The notes beneath the pieces were generated by a model, which made no database searches, was not told the origin of the DNA, and saw only the letters and a list, made by a program, of their open reading frames with translations. Of a DNA stretch of 64,000 nucleotides, positions 1 through 8,406 are shown piece after piece; the first letter of the stretch is position 1, and every line of letters begins with the position of its first letter. This DNA is from Actinomycetota bacterium (lineage in GTDB: Bacteria; Actinomycetota; Actinomycetes; Actinomycetales; Dermatophilaceae), in the NCBI GenBank assembly GCA_020161845.1, contig JAIUNK010000001.1:212560-276559 (forward strand), in the 5' to 3' direction. The position numbers and the translations under genes are program-made.

Positions 1-678
1 ACGCGACGCCGTACGCCGCAGCCCGGCGGCAAGACCACGCTGGTGAGCCTGCTGCTGGGGCTGTACCGGCCGCAGCACGGACGCATCCTGGTCGGTGGCG
101 TGGACCTGGCCGACCTGCCCCTGGCGCAGGTCCGCCGCGGGGTGGGCGTCGTCTTCCAGGACCCCTCGCTGTTCAGCGGGACGATCGCCGAGAACATCGC
201 CTACGCCCGCCCGAACGCCGGCCGCGAGGAGGTCCGCGCGGCGGCCGAGCGGGCCAATGCCCACCCCTTCGTGGCGCGCTTCGCCGACGGCTACGACGCG
301 CTGATCGGCGAGCGCGGGCTGAAGTTGTCGGGGGGCCAGAAGCAGCGGATCGCGGTGGCCCGGGCCATCCTCAAGGACGCGCCGGTGCTGGTGCTGGACG
401 AGGCGACCAGTTCGCTGGACTCCAAGTCGGAGCGTCAGGTGCAGGCCGGGCTCGAGGCGTTGATGCGGGATCGGACGACGCTGATCATCGCCCACCGGCT
501 CTCCACGATCAGCGCCGTCGACACGATCGTGACGCTGCGCGACGGCCGGGTCGATGAGATCGGCAGCCCGCAGGATCTGGCCGAGTCGGGCGGCATCTAC
601 GCCCAGCTGCTGGCGTTGCAGGAGTCCGGGACCCGGCGGGATCGGCGCCGGCTCGCGGCGTACGACATCACCGGCTGA
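1..678 (+). CDS. ABC exporter ATP-binding domain, 5'-truncated
   Basis: C-terminal nucleotide-binding domain of an export-type ABC transporter; it would hydrolyse ATP to drive efflux at the cytoplasmic membrane. Reading frame 1 is open from the window edge, with the Walker A lysine/threonines (GGKTTL) at about bases 25-42. The Q-loop segment DPSLFSGTIAENIAY is typical of MsbA/ABCB-type exporters. The signature LSGGQKQR follows, then Walker B VLVLDEATSSLDS and the switch histidine in IIAHRLST. The membrane domain should lie upstream, outside the window. Oddly, the residues before GGKTTL read TPQP instead of the expected Gly-x-x-Gly pattern, and the first 24 bases are an exact copy of 780-803, so the extreme 5' end is probably not authentic. 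The substrate cannot be told. Confidence 0.85.
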   Translation, partial: TRRRTPQPGGKTTLVSLLLGLYRPQHGRILVGGVDLADLPLAQVRRGVGVVFQDPSLFSGTIAENIAYARPNAGREEVRAAAERANAHPFVARFADGYDALIGERGLKLSGGQKQRIAVARAILKDAPVLVLDEATSSLDSKSERQVQAGLEALMRDRTTLIIAHRLSTISAVDTIVTLRDGRVDEIGSPQDLAESGGIYAQLLALQESGTRRDRRRLAAYDITG

Positions 679-705
679 GCGGCGTCCCCGTGTCGCGTCC
701 CCCGA

Positions 706-753
706 TTAGGTGTGGCGAAGGGCGGTGCCGGCACCGCCTTTCGCCACAGTTAA
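706..753. repeat. 48-bp palindromic element, left copy
   Basis: Near-perfect inverted repeat centred on GGTGCCGGCACC, with outer ends TTAGG...GTTAA. It differs from the element at 1947-1994 at only five of 48 positions, and both copies lie in the same orientation. It begins 28 bases after the ABC gene stop and ends 25 bases before the stop of the gene at 778-1800. As RNA it would form a long hairpin, so terminator function is possible, but no T-run follows. The duplication around a single gene suggests a repeat of the REP/BIME kind or the ends of a cassette. Confidence 0.85.
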
Positions 754-777
754 GCGTCTGCGCCGGGCTCGGCGGAC

Positions 778-1800
778 CTACGCGACGCCGTACGCCGCAG
801 CCCCGGCGCGCAGACTCAGGCCCCGGGCGACCTGATCCAGGAAGGCGTCCGGCGCCAACCGCAGACCCACCACCGGAATGCGCAGGACGGCCCGCCGGGT
901 GAGCGTCACCTCGTTCTGCCGCAGGGCGTCGGCCACCGGGTTGAGCGCCAGCGCGTGGTGCCCGCCGTCGATCTCGACGACCAGACCGACGTCGGCCCAC
1001 TCCACGTCCAGATAGACCCGGCCCCCGCGCAGCGTCTTGACCTGCTGACGGGTCGGCTCCGGGAGACCCCGGCGTCGGCACCACCTGGCGAAGTCGAGCT
1101 CGCCGAGGGAGTGTGCGCCGTCGCAGACATCGCGCAGCACCGCGTCGAGGAAGGCGCGGCGCGGGCTGCGGCGTACCGTCCGCCACGCCGCCAGGAGGCG
1201 ATCGGGTGCGACCAGGCGTTGCTGTACGGCGAGGCAGATGAGCAGGGCGGCCTGCCGGTCGGACCCGGCCCACTGCGCGGCGTGAAGGGTCGCCCATTCG
1301 GGCCGTACCCGGGGGATGCCGACCGGCACCGTGGCGGCCGGCGTGCGTCGCCGGGCGCGTACGCCGGGCAGCGGGTGGATGTGGTTGCCGAGCGGCACCG
1401 AGACGTCGATGCCGTCGAGTCCATAACCGGTCATCCCCGCCGCGACCAGCGCGGCAGCGCCGTCCAATACCGCGCCCGGCCCGCTCTCCCAGACCGCCTG
1501 CCACAAGATCCCCCGGCCCTGCACGGGTCCGCCGGACACCACGACCGTGTGGCGCCCGGCGAGGCGCCATCGGCCGGCCAGGACCTCGCGGCGGACGTCC
1601 TCCTTGGTCACGCCCAACGCGCGCAATTCGCGCCGGTGCACCACCCCGTCGGCCGCGGTGCCGGACTCGGCGATGGCCGCGGCGCGGGCCGCTCGCCGGT
1701 CCGCAGGGCTGCGTCGGCGCCGGGGTGCTGACGTGGGTGCCGGTGAGGGTGCCTGTGTCGGTGCCGGTGCCTGTGCCTGTGCCGGTGCTGACTCGATCAC
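778..1800 (-). CDS. AbiEi-like winged helix plus DUF559 nuclease-fold protein
   Basis: A 340-residue protein. Residues 47-85 look like the winged-helix domain found at the N-terminus of AbiEi-type antitoxins (VVHRRELRALGV...VLAGRW.LAGRHTVV). Residues 262-315 match the DUF559/Vsr-like PD-(D/E)XK fold: YLDVEWAD, then VVEIDGGHH with E276 and D278, then a C-terminal LRIPVVGLRL strand. This two-part architecture is widespread as single genes in actinobacteria; a DNA-binding or nicking role is inferred from the fold, and no function is established. The first 30 residues are Ala/Pro/Gln repeats encoded by hexamer repeats at 1733-1795, so the real start may be internal (a start near residue 40 would keep every domain). 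No partner toxin gene adjoins it, and identical palindromes bracket it. Confidence 0.75.
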   Translation of the reverse strand: MIESAPAQAQAPAPTQAPSPAPTSAPRRRRSPADRRAARAAAIAESGTAADGVVHRRELRALGVTKEDVRREVLAGRWRLAGRHTVVVSGGPVQGRGILWQAVWESGPGAVLDGAAALVAAGMTGYGLDGIDVSVPLGNHIHPLPGVRARRRTPAATVPVGIPRVRPEWATLHAAQWAGSDRQAALLICLAVQQRLVAPDRLLAAWRTVRRSPRRAFLDAVLRDVCDGAHSLGELDFARWCRRRGLPEPTRQQVKTLRGGRVYLDVEWADVGLVVEIDGGHHALALNPVADALRQNEVTLTRRAVLRIPVVGLRLAPDAFLDQVARGLSLRAGAAAYGVA

Positions 1801-1946
1801 CGGACGAGGCTGGCATGTGTGGGTGCACTGGCTAGGGCGCTGTCGTGGGATTGGGGATGGCGGTGCCGGGCCGCTGGGGGTGTGGACGGCCCGCAGGTGC
1901 GTGCGAGCGAGGTGCGTGCGGGAGAGGTGCGCCGGGGTCCCTGCCC

Positions 1947-1994
1947 TTAACTGCGGCGAAGTGCGGTGCCGGCACCGCCTCTCGCCACAGTTAA
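1947..1994. repeat. 48-bp palindromic element, right copy
   Basis: Second copy of the 706-753 palindrome, with TTAA at both ends and the same GGTGCCGGCACC centre. It lies 146 bases upstream of the start of the minus-strand gene and about 30 bases before the start of the plus-strand nucleoside phosphorylase-like gene, so it could also act on transcription of either gene. Confidence 0.85.
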
Positions 1995-2022
1995 CGGGTG
2001 CCAGAGTGGCCGGGTGAGCCTG

Positions 2023-2943
2023 ATGTCCGAACCCGACAGGCCTGCCGCTGCGCCGAGCGGCCCACCCGATGAGGGGGTGTGCCCGCTGCTGGAGTACGAC
2101 CCCGACCCGAGCGACGTCGTCACGACCGCCCTGGCCGCGGCGAGCACCTCACCGCGCGCCGCGGTGGCCCCGCGAGCCGTGTTCGCCTTTCTCGGGGGGA
2201 CCACCCAACGCTGGGCGCAGGAGCACGGGTTTGAGCGCGTCACCAGCGTCAAGCTGCTGAATCAGCGCTGCCCGGTCTTCGTCGGCCAGCACCCCGGCAA
2301 GCACCCCGACGGGCACCCCCGCAAGCAAACCGACGGACACCCCGGCGGGCAAACCGGCGAGTCCGGCGACACCGCGGTCACCCTCGTCGAGATGCCCCTG
2401 GGGGCACCGGCCGCGGCGATCGTCGCGGATGACCTGTTCCGGCTGGGCGTCTGCGTCGCGGTGGCCGTGGGCTCCTGCGGCGGGCTGGTCCACCTCGACG
2501 AGGGCGGTTTCGTCCTGCCGACCAGGGCGCTGCGGGACGAAGGGACGTCGTGGCATTACGCACCGCCGACGCGGTGGATCGCCACCGACCCCGACGTACG
2601 GGCCGCGATCGCCGCGGCCTGCGACGAAGCCGGGTACCCCGCGGTGGCCGCCCCGACCTGGACCACCGACGCCCTGTTCCGGGAGACCGCCGCCAAGGTG
2701 GCGACACGGCGCGCCGAAGGCTGCCTCGTCGTGGAGATGGAGTGCGCGGCCCTGGCCGCCGTCGCGCGGCATCGTGGGGCGCGGTTCGCCCAGCTCCTGT
2801 TCACCGCGGACACCCTGGCGGGCGGGACGCACGACGTCCGCGGCATGGGGCGCTCGGTGCACGCGATCGCCCTCGGCATCGCCCTCGACGCGGCCGTGGC
2901 GGCGCCCCTCGACGGCGAGTGCGCCAGGCAGCCCTCCGCGTAG
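2023..2943 (+). CDS. nucleoside phosphorylase-like protein
   Basis: A 306-residue member of the PNP/uridine phosphorylase superfamily, which splits nucleosides with phosphate in the cytoplasm. The clearest marks are the glycine-rich GSCGGL at 150-155, the late motif VVEMECAAL at 237-245 (the Met-Glu pair contacts ribose in this family) and the TADTLAGG segment at 261-268. Substrate (uridine, purine nucleoside or other) cannot be decided. The ATG at 2023 is preferred; an in-frame GTG lies nine bases upstream. Residues 89-112 are a His/Gly/Lys-rich imperfect repeat that interrupts the fold between two beta strands and is probably a surface loop expansion. The thioesterase gene follows after 39 bases and may be co-transcribed. 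Confidence 0.75.
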   Translation: MSEPDRPAAAPSGPPDEGVCPLLEYDPDPSDVVTTALAAASTSPRAAVAPRAVFAFLGGTTQRWAQEHGFERVTSVKLLNQRCPVFVGQHPGKHPDGHPRKQTDGHPGGQTGESGDTAVTLVEMPLGAPAAAIVADDLFRLGVCVAVAVGSCGGLVHLDEGGFVLPTRALRDEGTSWHYAPPTRWIATDPDVRAAIAAACDEAGYPAVAAPTWTTDALFRETAAKVATRRAEGCLVVEMECAALAAVARHRGARFAQLLFTADTLAGGTHDVRGMGRSVHAIALGIALDAAVAAPLDGECARQPSA

Positions 2944-2982
2944 CCTGTGCCGCATCACCCCACCCACCACCAGGAGGCTGAG

Positions 2983-3486
2983 ATGCCGTTCGTCGCCGAT
3001 CCGACCGGGCCCGCGATCCAGGATTTCTATCCCGACGAGGTCGCCCAGTGCTACGGCTGCGGCAAGGACAACGCGGCCGGGCACCAGCTCAAGACGTATT
3101 GGGATGGCGACGGCACGATCACCCGCTACACGCCACGCCCGGAGCACACAGCGATCCGGGGGTTCGTCTACGGCGGCCTGCTCGCCTCGCTGATCGATTG
3201 CGCCGGCACCGGCTCGGCCGCGGGCGCCGGTTATCGGGCCGTGGGTCGCGAGATCGGGGACCCCGACGACACGGCGCCTCCGCTGCGCTACGTGACGGCC
3301 AATCTGACCGTCGACTATCTGGCACCCACCCCGCTCGGCGTCGAGCTCGTCCTGCGCGGCACCATCGAGGAGGTCAAGGGCCGCAAGGTCGTGGTCGTCG
3401 AGGAGGTCTACGCCGGGGAGACTCTGGTCGCCCGCGGGCGGGTCGTCGCGGTGCAGATGCCCGCCTCGATGGAGACCGCCGGCTGA
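2983..3486 (+). CDS. PaaI-type hotdog thioesterase
   Basis: A 167-residue single hotdog-fold protein. The helix segment HTAIRGFVYGGLLASLIDCAGTGSA corresponds to the PaaI/4HBT active-site helix, with the Asp in LIDCAG in the usual catalytic place, followed by the strands TANLTVDYLAPTPLG and VARGRVVAVQ. It should hydrolyse an acyl-CoA thioester; the acyl group is unknown. An N-terminal CYGCGKDNAAG motif is common in this subfamily. The start is fixed by AGGAGG at 2972-2977, five bases before the ATG. It sits just behind the nucleoside phosphorylase-like gene. Confidence 0.82.
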   Translation: MPFVADPTGPAIQDFYPDEVAQCYGCGKDNAAGHQLKTYWDGDGTITRYTPRPEHTAIRGFVYGGLLASLIDCAGTGSAAGAGYRAVGREIGDPDDTAPPLRYVTANLTVDYLAPTPLGVELVLRGTIEEVKGRKVVVVEEVYAGETLVARGRVVAVQMPASMETAG

Positions 3487-3699
3487 CCGAGTTCGTGACC
3501 GTGCCGCCAGGCTGGGCGGACGAGCTTCGTACCGTGAACGGCGTATAACAACTGACCTAAAGTCGGTTCGACACCCTCGAAGGTCTAGGACCGACGTCCG
3601 ACGGCGTCGCGCCCTTGCCCATCGAGCCTACGGTGGAGGCTCGGGCGCCCCGATCGCGTGAGCGGGGTCGCCATCGGGGACCAGGGTCAGGGGCAGACA

Positions 3700-3915
3700 A
3701 TGGTGGAGCGGGTCAGACGCGGTCTGGCGGTTCTTTTCTTGGTTTCGGCGCTTATCGCGGCGGTCTTGGTCCCGGTGCGGGGCATCACGCCCGTGCCGGG
3801 TCTGCTGTTCCTGACCCTCTTCCTGGTGGCCGTCGCGGCCAAACCGGAGCCCGGCGCGCAGGACCGCCGCACCCAGGAGCGCACCTGGAACCGCGAGGGC
3901 GACCGCGCCGCCTGA
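3700..3915 (+). CDS. small membrane protein
   Basis: A 71-residue protein with two hydrophobic segments (about residues 8-25 and 30-46) joined by a short RGITPVPG turn and ending in a charged tail. The ATG at 3700 is preferred to an upstream in-frame GTG at 3658 because it starts right before the first membrane segment. No family was recognised. It is convergent with the SDR gene, 20 bases from its 3' end. The upstream stretch 3487-3699 is otherwise without a gene; it contains an AT-richer patch around 3543-3560 that could hold a promoter. Confidence 0.5.
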   Translation: MVERVRRGLAVLFLVSALIAAVLVPVRGITPVPGLLFLTLFLVAVAAKPEPGAQDRRTQERTWNREGDRAA

Positions 3916-3935
3916 GCCCGGGCGAGCCTGCCCCC

Positions 3936-4727
3936 TTACAACCCGACGCTGCCCTGCATGATGCCGCCGTCGACGACCAGCGTGGTGGCGGTCATGTACG
4001 ACGCGGCGTCGCTGGCCACGAACACGACGGCGGCGGCGATCTCCTCCGGGGCGGCGACCCGGCCCATCGGGATGGCGGCGTTCAATGCCGCAGTCTTGGC
4101 CGGATCTGCCATGGTCGAGGCGTTGATCGGGGTGTCCACGGCGCCGGGCGCGACGCCGACCATCCGAATGCCATGGGCCCCCAGCTCGACCCCCGCCGTA
4201 CGGGTCAGCATCCGCATCCCGCCCTTGGCCACGCAGTACGCCGTGTTGCCCGGCATCGGCCAGTCCTCGTGGACCGAGGACAGATTGACGATCACCCCGC
4301 CGCCGCCCTGCGCCACGAACTGCCGCGCGGCGGCCTGCGCCCCGAAGTAGGCCCCCTTCAGGTCGATGCCCAGCACCCGGTCGAAGTCGGCCTCGGTCGT
4401 CTCCAGCAGGGACTGCCGGGTCTCGATGCCGGCGTTGTTGACGAAGGCGTCCACCCGCCCGTACCGCTGGACGGCGGTCGCCACCAGGTCGTTCAGCCGG
4501 TCCACGACCGAGATGTCGTCGTGTACGGCGATGGCGTGCCCACCGGCCGCCTCGATCTCGGCGACGATCTCGTCGTTGAGTTCGGGGTGGACGACGTAGT
4601 CGATGACGACATTGGCACCGGCCGCGCCGCACGCTCGGGCGATCGCGGCGCCGATGCCGGTGTTGCCGCCGGTCACCACGACGGTCTTGCCCTGCAGGGC
4701 GCCCTGCGGCCGGTTCTGGTCAGTCAT
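3936..4727 (-). CDS. short-chain dehydrogenase/reductase
   Basis: A 263-residue classical SDR, NAD(P)H-dependent and cytoplasmic. The Rossmann motif TGGNTGIG is at 19-26, NNAG at 97-100, and the catalytic set S151, Y164, K168 is in place (NLSS then YCVAKGG). The C-terminus VDGG is typical. The sequence style is that of the glucose 1-dehydrogenase-like group, but the substrate is not established. Its ATG overlaps the stop of the upstream glucosidase gene by four bases (ATGA), so the two are translationally coupled, which suggests a sugar-related substrate. Confidence 0.85.
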   Translation of the reverse strand: MTDQNRPQGALQGKTVVVTGGNTGIGAAIARACGAAGANVVIDYVVHPELNDEIVAEIEAAGGHAIAVHDDISVVDRLNDLVATAVQRYGRVDAFVNNAGIETRQSLLETTEADFDRVLGIDLKGAYFGAQAAARQFVAQGGGGVIVNLSSVHEDWPMPGNTAYCVAKGGMRMLTRTAGVELGAHGIRMVGVAPGAVDTPINASTMADPAKTAALNAAIPMGRVAAPEEIAAAVVFVASDAASYMTATTLVVDGGIMQGSVGL

Positions 4728-7666
4728 CGATTCGCTCCTGAGTCGGTGTCGGGTTGTGGGCTGGTGGACTCGGGGGTGGGGGAAGCGTGGGTCGGGGACT
4801 CGGTGCCCGGGCGCGGCCCGGCGCCGCCGGCCGAGTCGCCGCCGGCCGAGTCACCGCCGGCCGAGTCACCGCCGGCCGAGTCGCCGCCGGACAGGGGATG
4901 GCACACCAGATAGGCGACCAGCGCGGTCCACCCCGTCTGGTGCGAGGCGCCCAGACCGACGCCGGAGTCGCCGTGGAAATACTCCGAGAACGTCGGGTGG
5001 TCCCACAACGGCCCGGCCCCGTGATCGCGCGGGGCGCTCGGCCGCCGCCCCGTACCGTCGGGCAGGAACAGCGCCACGAGCCGGCGGTGCAGCTCATCGG
5101 CCACCTCGTTCAGCGACGCCAGGCGCCCCGACCCGGTGGGAAGCTCGACGCGCAGGTCGGCGCCCGCCCCCCGGGCATACGTCCGCAGCGCGTCCACGAT
5201 CAGCACGTTCAGCGGGAACCAGATCGGCCCGCGCCAGTTGCTGTTGCCGCCGAACAGGCCGGTGTCGGACTCCCCCGGCACATACCGGATGGACAGCTCC
5301 CGGCCGCCGACCGTCTCGGCGAAGCCCTCCCGGTACGCCGCGCTCAGCGACCGTACGCCGTACGGGCCGAGGAACTCGCTCTCGGCGAGCAGCCGCTCGA
5401 TGATGCGGGCGTACCGGTCCGGTTCCACCAGCGCCAGCGTCTGCGTCGCGTCGGCCCCTTCTCCGGTCGTGATCAGCGCGCGCAGGAGTTCGGGGCGGTT
5501 CTCCTCCAGCCACTGCCGGCGCTGGGTGAAGTCGGGCAGCTCGGTCGCGACCCAACTCGGCGACAGCGCGACGGCGAGCAGCGGCACCATCCCGACGAGG
5601 GAGCGCACCCGCACCGGAACCACCTCCCCCGGCGTGCCGTCCGGGCCGGCCGGGCCGACCAGGGTGTCGTAGAAGAAGCCGTCCTCGTCGTGCCAGAGCC
5701 GCACCCCCGTCACGCCGCAGGACTCCATCGCCTCCGCGATCGACAGGAAGCGTTCCAGGCACATCGTCGCCACGTCGTCCCAGGCCTGGTCGTGCCGGGC
5801 CAATTCCTGGGCGATCCGCAGCAGCGACAGGGCGAAGAACGCCATCCAGCTGGTCGCGTCCGACTGCTCCAGCCGCCACCCGGCCGGCACGTCGCGGGAC
5901 CGGTCGAACAGGGAGATGTTGTCCATCCCCAGGAAACCGCCCTCGAACAGGTCCGAGCCGTCGGCGTCCTTGCGGTTCACCCACCACGCGAAGTTGACCA
6001 GCAGTTTCGTGGCGATCCGGGTCAGGAACCCGTGGTCCCAGGCGCCGTCCAGCTGATAGACCAGCCATGCCGCCCAGGCATGCACGGGCGGGTTGACGTC
6101 GGAGAAGTTCCATTCGTACGCCGGGAGCTGCCCATTCGGGTGCTGGGCCCACTCCCGGCAGATCAGCAGCAGCTGGCTCTTGGCGAACGCCGGGTCGATC
6201 TGTGCGAGCGCCACCGTGTGGAAGGCGAGGTCCCAGGAGGCGAACCACGGGTATTCCCATTCGTCCGGCATGCTGATCACGTCCGCCAGCTCCAGGTGCC
6301 GCCAGGAGGTGTTGCGGCCCTGCGGCTCCCGGGCACGGCGCTGCGGCGGCGGCGCAGGCTGCGCCGGGTCGCCCGCCAGCCACTCCCGCACCGAATAGCG
6401 GTAGAGCTGTTTGCCCCACAACAGCCCCGCGAAGGCCCGCCGCGCCACGGCCCGCTCCGCCTGCGGGCGATCCGGCGGCAGCACCTTGGCGTAGAACGCG
6501 TCGGCCTCCCGTTCCCGATCGGCCAGCACCGCCTCGTACGACGCCCCGAACGGCGCCGCCGCGCCCGCGCCGGCCATCAACCGCAGCCGGACGATCCGCG
6601 TCTGGCCGGGCGCCACCTCGCCGAGGTCGTAGTGGAACGCGACCTTGGTGCCGACGCCGGTCGAGGCGAGCCCGCCCGGGTCGCCGTGCACGATCGCGCG
6701 GTCGATGCCGTTCTTCGGGGTCGAGGACATGGTGCGGCCCGCGGCCCGGGCGGCGTAGGCCGCCGCGTCGCCGTACAGCCCCGCGATGTCCGTCTCGTTG
6801 TCGCAGACCAGGACCTCGGGCAGGGCGGCGACGCCACCGGCATCGGCGGCCTCCGCAGCACACCGATAACGGCCCAGGAAGTCGTGGGTCGCCTCGACCA
6901 CCCGGAAGCCGCGGGCCTGCGGCGGGGCCGAGCCGTACGGCGCGTCGGCGGCCGGGGCGCGGTCCAGGTCCACCAGCTGGGGGCAACGGGGGTCGCGGCC
7001 CCACGCCCAGGTGTTGCGGAACCACAGCTGCGGCACCAGGTGCAGCGGGGCGGGGTCGGGGCCGTGGTTGGTGACCTCGATGCGCATGCAGATGTCGTCC
7101 GGGGCGGCCTTGGCGTGGGTGACGACGACGTCGAAGAAACGGTCGTCGGCGAGCACGCCGGTGTCGGCGAGTTCGTATTCGGGCTGGCTGCGGTCCCGGG
7201 CGGCGTTGCCTCCGCGCAGCTCGTCGTACGGATAGGCCGCCTGGGGGTAGCGGTAGAGCCAGCGGGCGAAGGAGTGGGTGGGGGTGGCGTCGAGCGGCCA
7301 CCAATACTCCTTGACGTCCTCACCATGGTTGCCCTGGGCGTTGGTGAGCCCGAAGGCGCGCTCCTTGAGGCGGTCGTCCCGACCGTTCCATAAAGCTACG
7401 GCGAGGTTGAGGAAGCCGTAGCGGTCGCACAGACCCGCCAAGCCGTCCTCACCCCAGCGGTAGGCCCGGGCGTGCGCGTGGTCGAACGGGAAGTCGTCCC
7501 AGGCGTCGCCATTGGCCGAATAGTCCTCCCGGACGGTGCCCCACTGGCGGCCGGAGACATAGGGGCCCCACAGCCGCCACGGGTCGTCGTCGCGCGGCGC
7601 CTCGGCCAGCCGCGCGTGCTCCGGCGTGTCGGGATGCGGGCGGGGCGGCTGGTGGCGCGAACTCAC
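4724..7666 (-). CDS. GH63-type glucosidase
   Basis: A very large glycoside hydrolase of the GH63 type (MGH1-like), annotated as glucosidase in many actinobacteria. It has an N-terminal beta-rich domain (WRLWGPYVSGRQWGTVREDYS) and a C-terminal (alpha/alpha)6 barrel with the characteristic stretches WEYPWFASWDLAFHT (candidate catalytic Asp), DNISLFDRS and SNWRGPIWFPLN. Linkage and substrate are unknown; there is no signal peptide, so it is probably cytoplasmic, perhaps acting on stored or imported glucosides. The frame is open up to 7711, but the GTG at 7666 starts just before the conserved region and is preferred. The C-terminal tail holds four copies of a five-residue GGDSA repeat (15-bp units at 4831-4890). 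It is coupled to the downstream SDR. Confidence 0.85.
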   Translation of the reverse strand: MSSRHQPPRPHPDTPEHARLAEAPRDDDPWRLWGPYVSGRQWGTVREDYSANGDAWDDFPFDHAHARAYRWGEDGLAGLCDRYGFLNLAVALWNGRDDRLKERAFGLTNAQGNHGEDVKEYWWPLDATPTHSFARWLYRYPQAAYPYDELRGGNAARDRSQPEYELADTGVLADDRFFDVVVTHAKAAPDDICMRIEVTNHGPDPAPLHLVPQLWFRNTWAWGRDPRCPQLVDLDRAPAADAPYGSAPPQARGFRVVEATHDFLGRYRCAAEAADAGGVAALPEVLVCDNETDIAGLYGDAAAYAARAAGRTMSSTPKNGIDRAIVHGDPGGLASTGVGTKVAFHYDLGEVAPGQTRIVRLRLMAGAGAAAPFGASYEAVLADREREADAFYAKVLPPDRPQAERAVARRAFAGLLWGKQLYRYSVREWLAGDPAQPAPPPQRRAREPQGRNTSWRHLELADVISMPDEWEYPWFASWDLAFHTVALAQIDPAFAKSQLLLICREWAQHPNGQLPAYEWNFSDVNPPVHAWAAWLVYQLDGAWDHGFLTRIATKLLVNFAWWVNRKDADGSDLFEGGFLGMDNISLFDRSRDVPAGWRLEQSDATSWMAFFALSLLRIAQELARHDQAWDDVATMCLERFLSIAEAMESCGVTGVRLWHDEDGFFYDTLVGPAGPDGTPGEVVPVRVRSLVGMVPLLAVALSPSWVATELPDFTQRRQWLEENRPELLRALITTGEGADATQTLALVEPDRYARIIERLLAESEFLGPYGVRSLSAAYREGFAETVGGRELSIRYVPGESDTGLFGGNSNWRGPIWFPLNVLIVDALRTYARGAGADLRVELPTGSGRLASLNEVADELHRRLVALFLPDGTGRRPSAPRDHGAGPLWDHPTFSEYFHGDSGVGLGASHQTGWTALVAYLVCHPLSGGDSAGGDSAGGDSAGGDSAGGAGPRPGTESPTHASPTPESTSPQPDTDSGANR
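4831..4890. repeat. 15-bp tandem repeat in glucosidase tail
   Basis: Four tandem 15-base units, two of them with one G-to-A difference, encoding GGDSA on the minus strand. They lie within the disordered C-terminal tail, and copy number changes would keep the frame. Confidence 0.9.
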
Positions 7667-7781
7667 GCGCCCAGGGTGGCACGCGATCGTGCGAAACGCC
7701 CGGTGGCCCACCTGGGAGTCTCCTGGACGCAGGCGCCGGCGCCGGTGGTGGTGGTGGTGATGGTGCCACCGGCCCGGGGGG

Positions 7782-8300
7782 TCAGGGGCCGCCGGGCAGG
7801 CCGCACGCCCGGCGCAGGTCCCTCTCGATGACCTCGCGACGAGCCCGGGTCCACAGCGCGATCGGCGGGAACGTCACCGTCTCGCCGTCGACCGTCGTCA
7901 CCCGCAGGGACGGCGCATAGCCGCGCCACTCTCGCCATCCCGATCCGGGGTCCAGCCGCAGGGCGGTGACCCGCTCGCAGGCCACGCCGTGCGTGACCGA
8001 GCCGCGCTCGTAACTCAGTTGTTCACCAGCAACGACGTACCTCGTGCCGCGCGCCCGCCGATGGGCGATGAGCAGCGGAACCAGCAGGAAGGCCACAATC
8101 CAGACCAGGGCGAAGACGACGGCGGTGGTCAGCCCGTCCCGCGTGCTCGGCCAGATGAGCCCGGTGAGCCAGTCCGCGACGGCGAACCCCGCCATCGAGA
8201 CCACGAACATGACCGGCACCGCGAGCCACCACAGGGCGGGCGGCCAATCCCTCGCCCTGACCTCGTAACGCTCCACAACGACCCCCGTCGACCGATCCAT
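7782..8300 (-). CDS. two-TM membrane protein with PH-like domain
   Basis: A 172-residue protein. Two hydrophobic segments (about residues 20-45 and 54-76) are followed by a cytoplasmic part with strands [29 protein letters not shown] and [19 protein letters not shown], which resembles the bacterial PH-like (bPH) domain found in small actinobacterial membrane proteins. Function unknown. The start ATG at 8300 is preferred over far-upstream starts because it precedes the first conserved segment directly. It is divergent from the alcohol dehydrogenase, about 105 bases away. Confidence 0.65.
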   Translation of the reverse strand: MDRSTGVVVERYEVRARDWPPALWWLAVPVMFVVSMAGFAVADWLTGLIWPSTRDGLTTAVVFALVWIVAFLLVPLLIAHRRARGTRYVVAGEQLSYERGSVTHGVACERVTALRLDPGSGWREWRGYAPSLRVTTVDGETVTFPPIALWTRARREVIERDLRRACGLPGGP

Positions 8301-8406
8301 ACCCCATTGTCCCCCAGTTGCCACTTGTGCCTCCCATGACGCACGGGTTGCGCGAACGTACCCCCTGAGGTGCTGGGCCCCAGCCGAACTGGTTAGCGTG
8401 AGGCCC

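Noticed and set aside
4754-7393. Long plus-strand reading frame opposite the glucosidase
   Set aside because: A shadow of GC-rich third-position bias; no domain in its translation, while the minus frame has full GH63 motifs.
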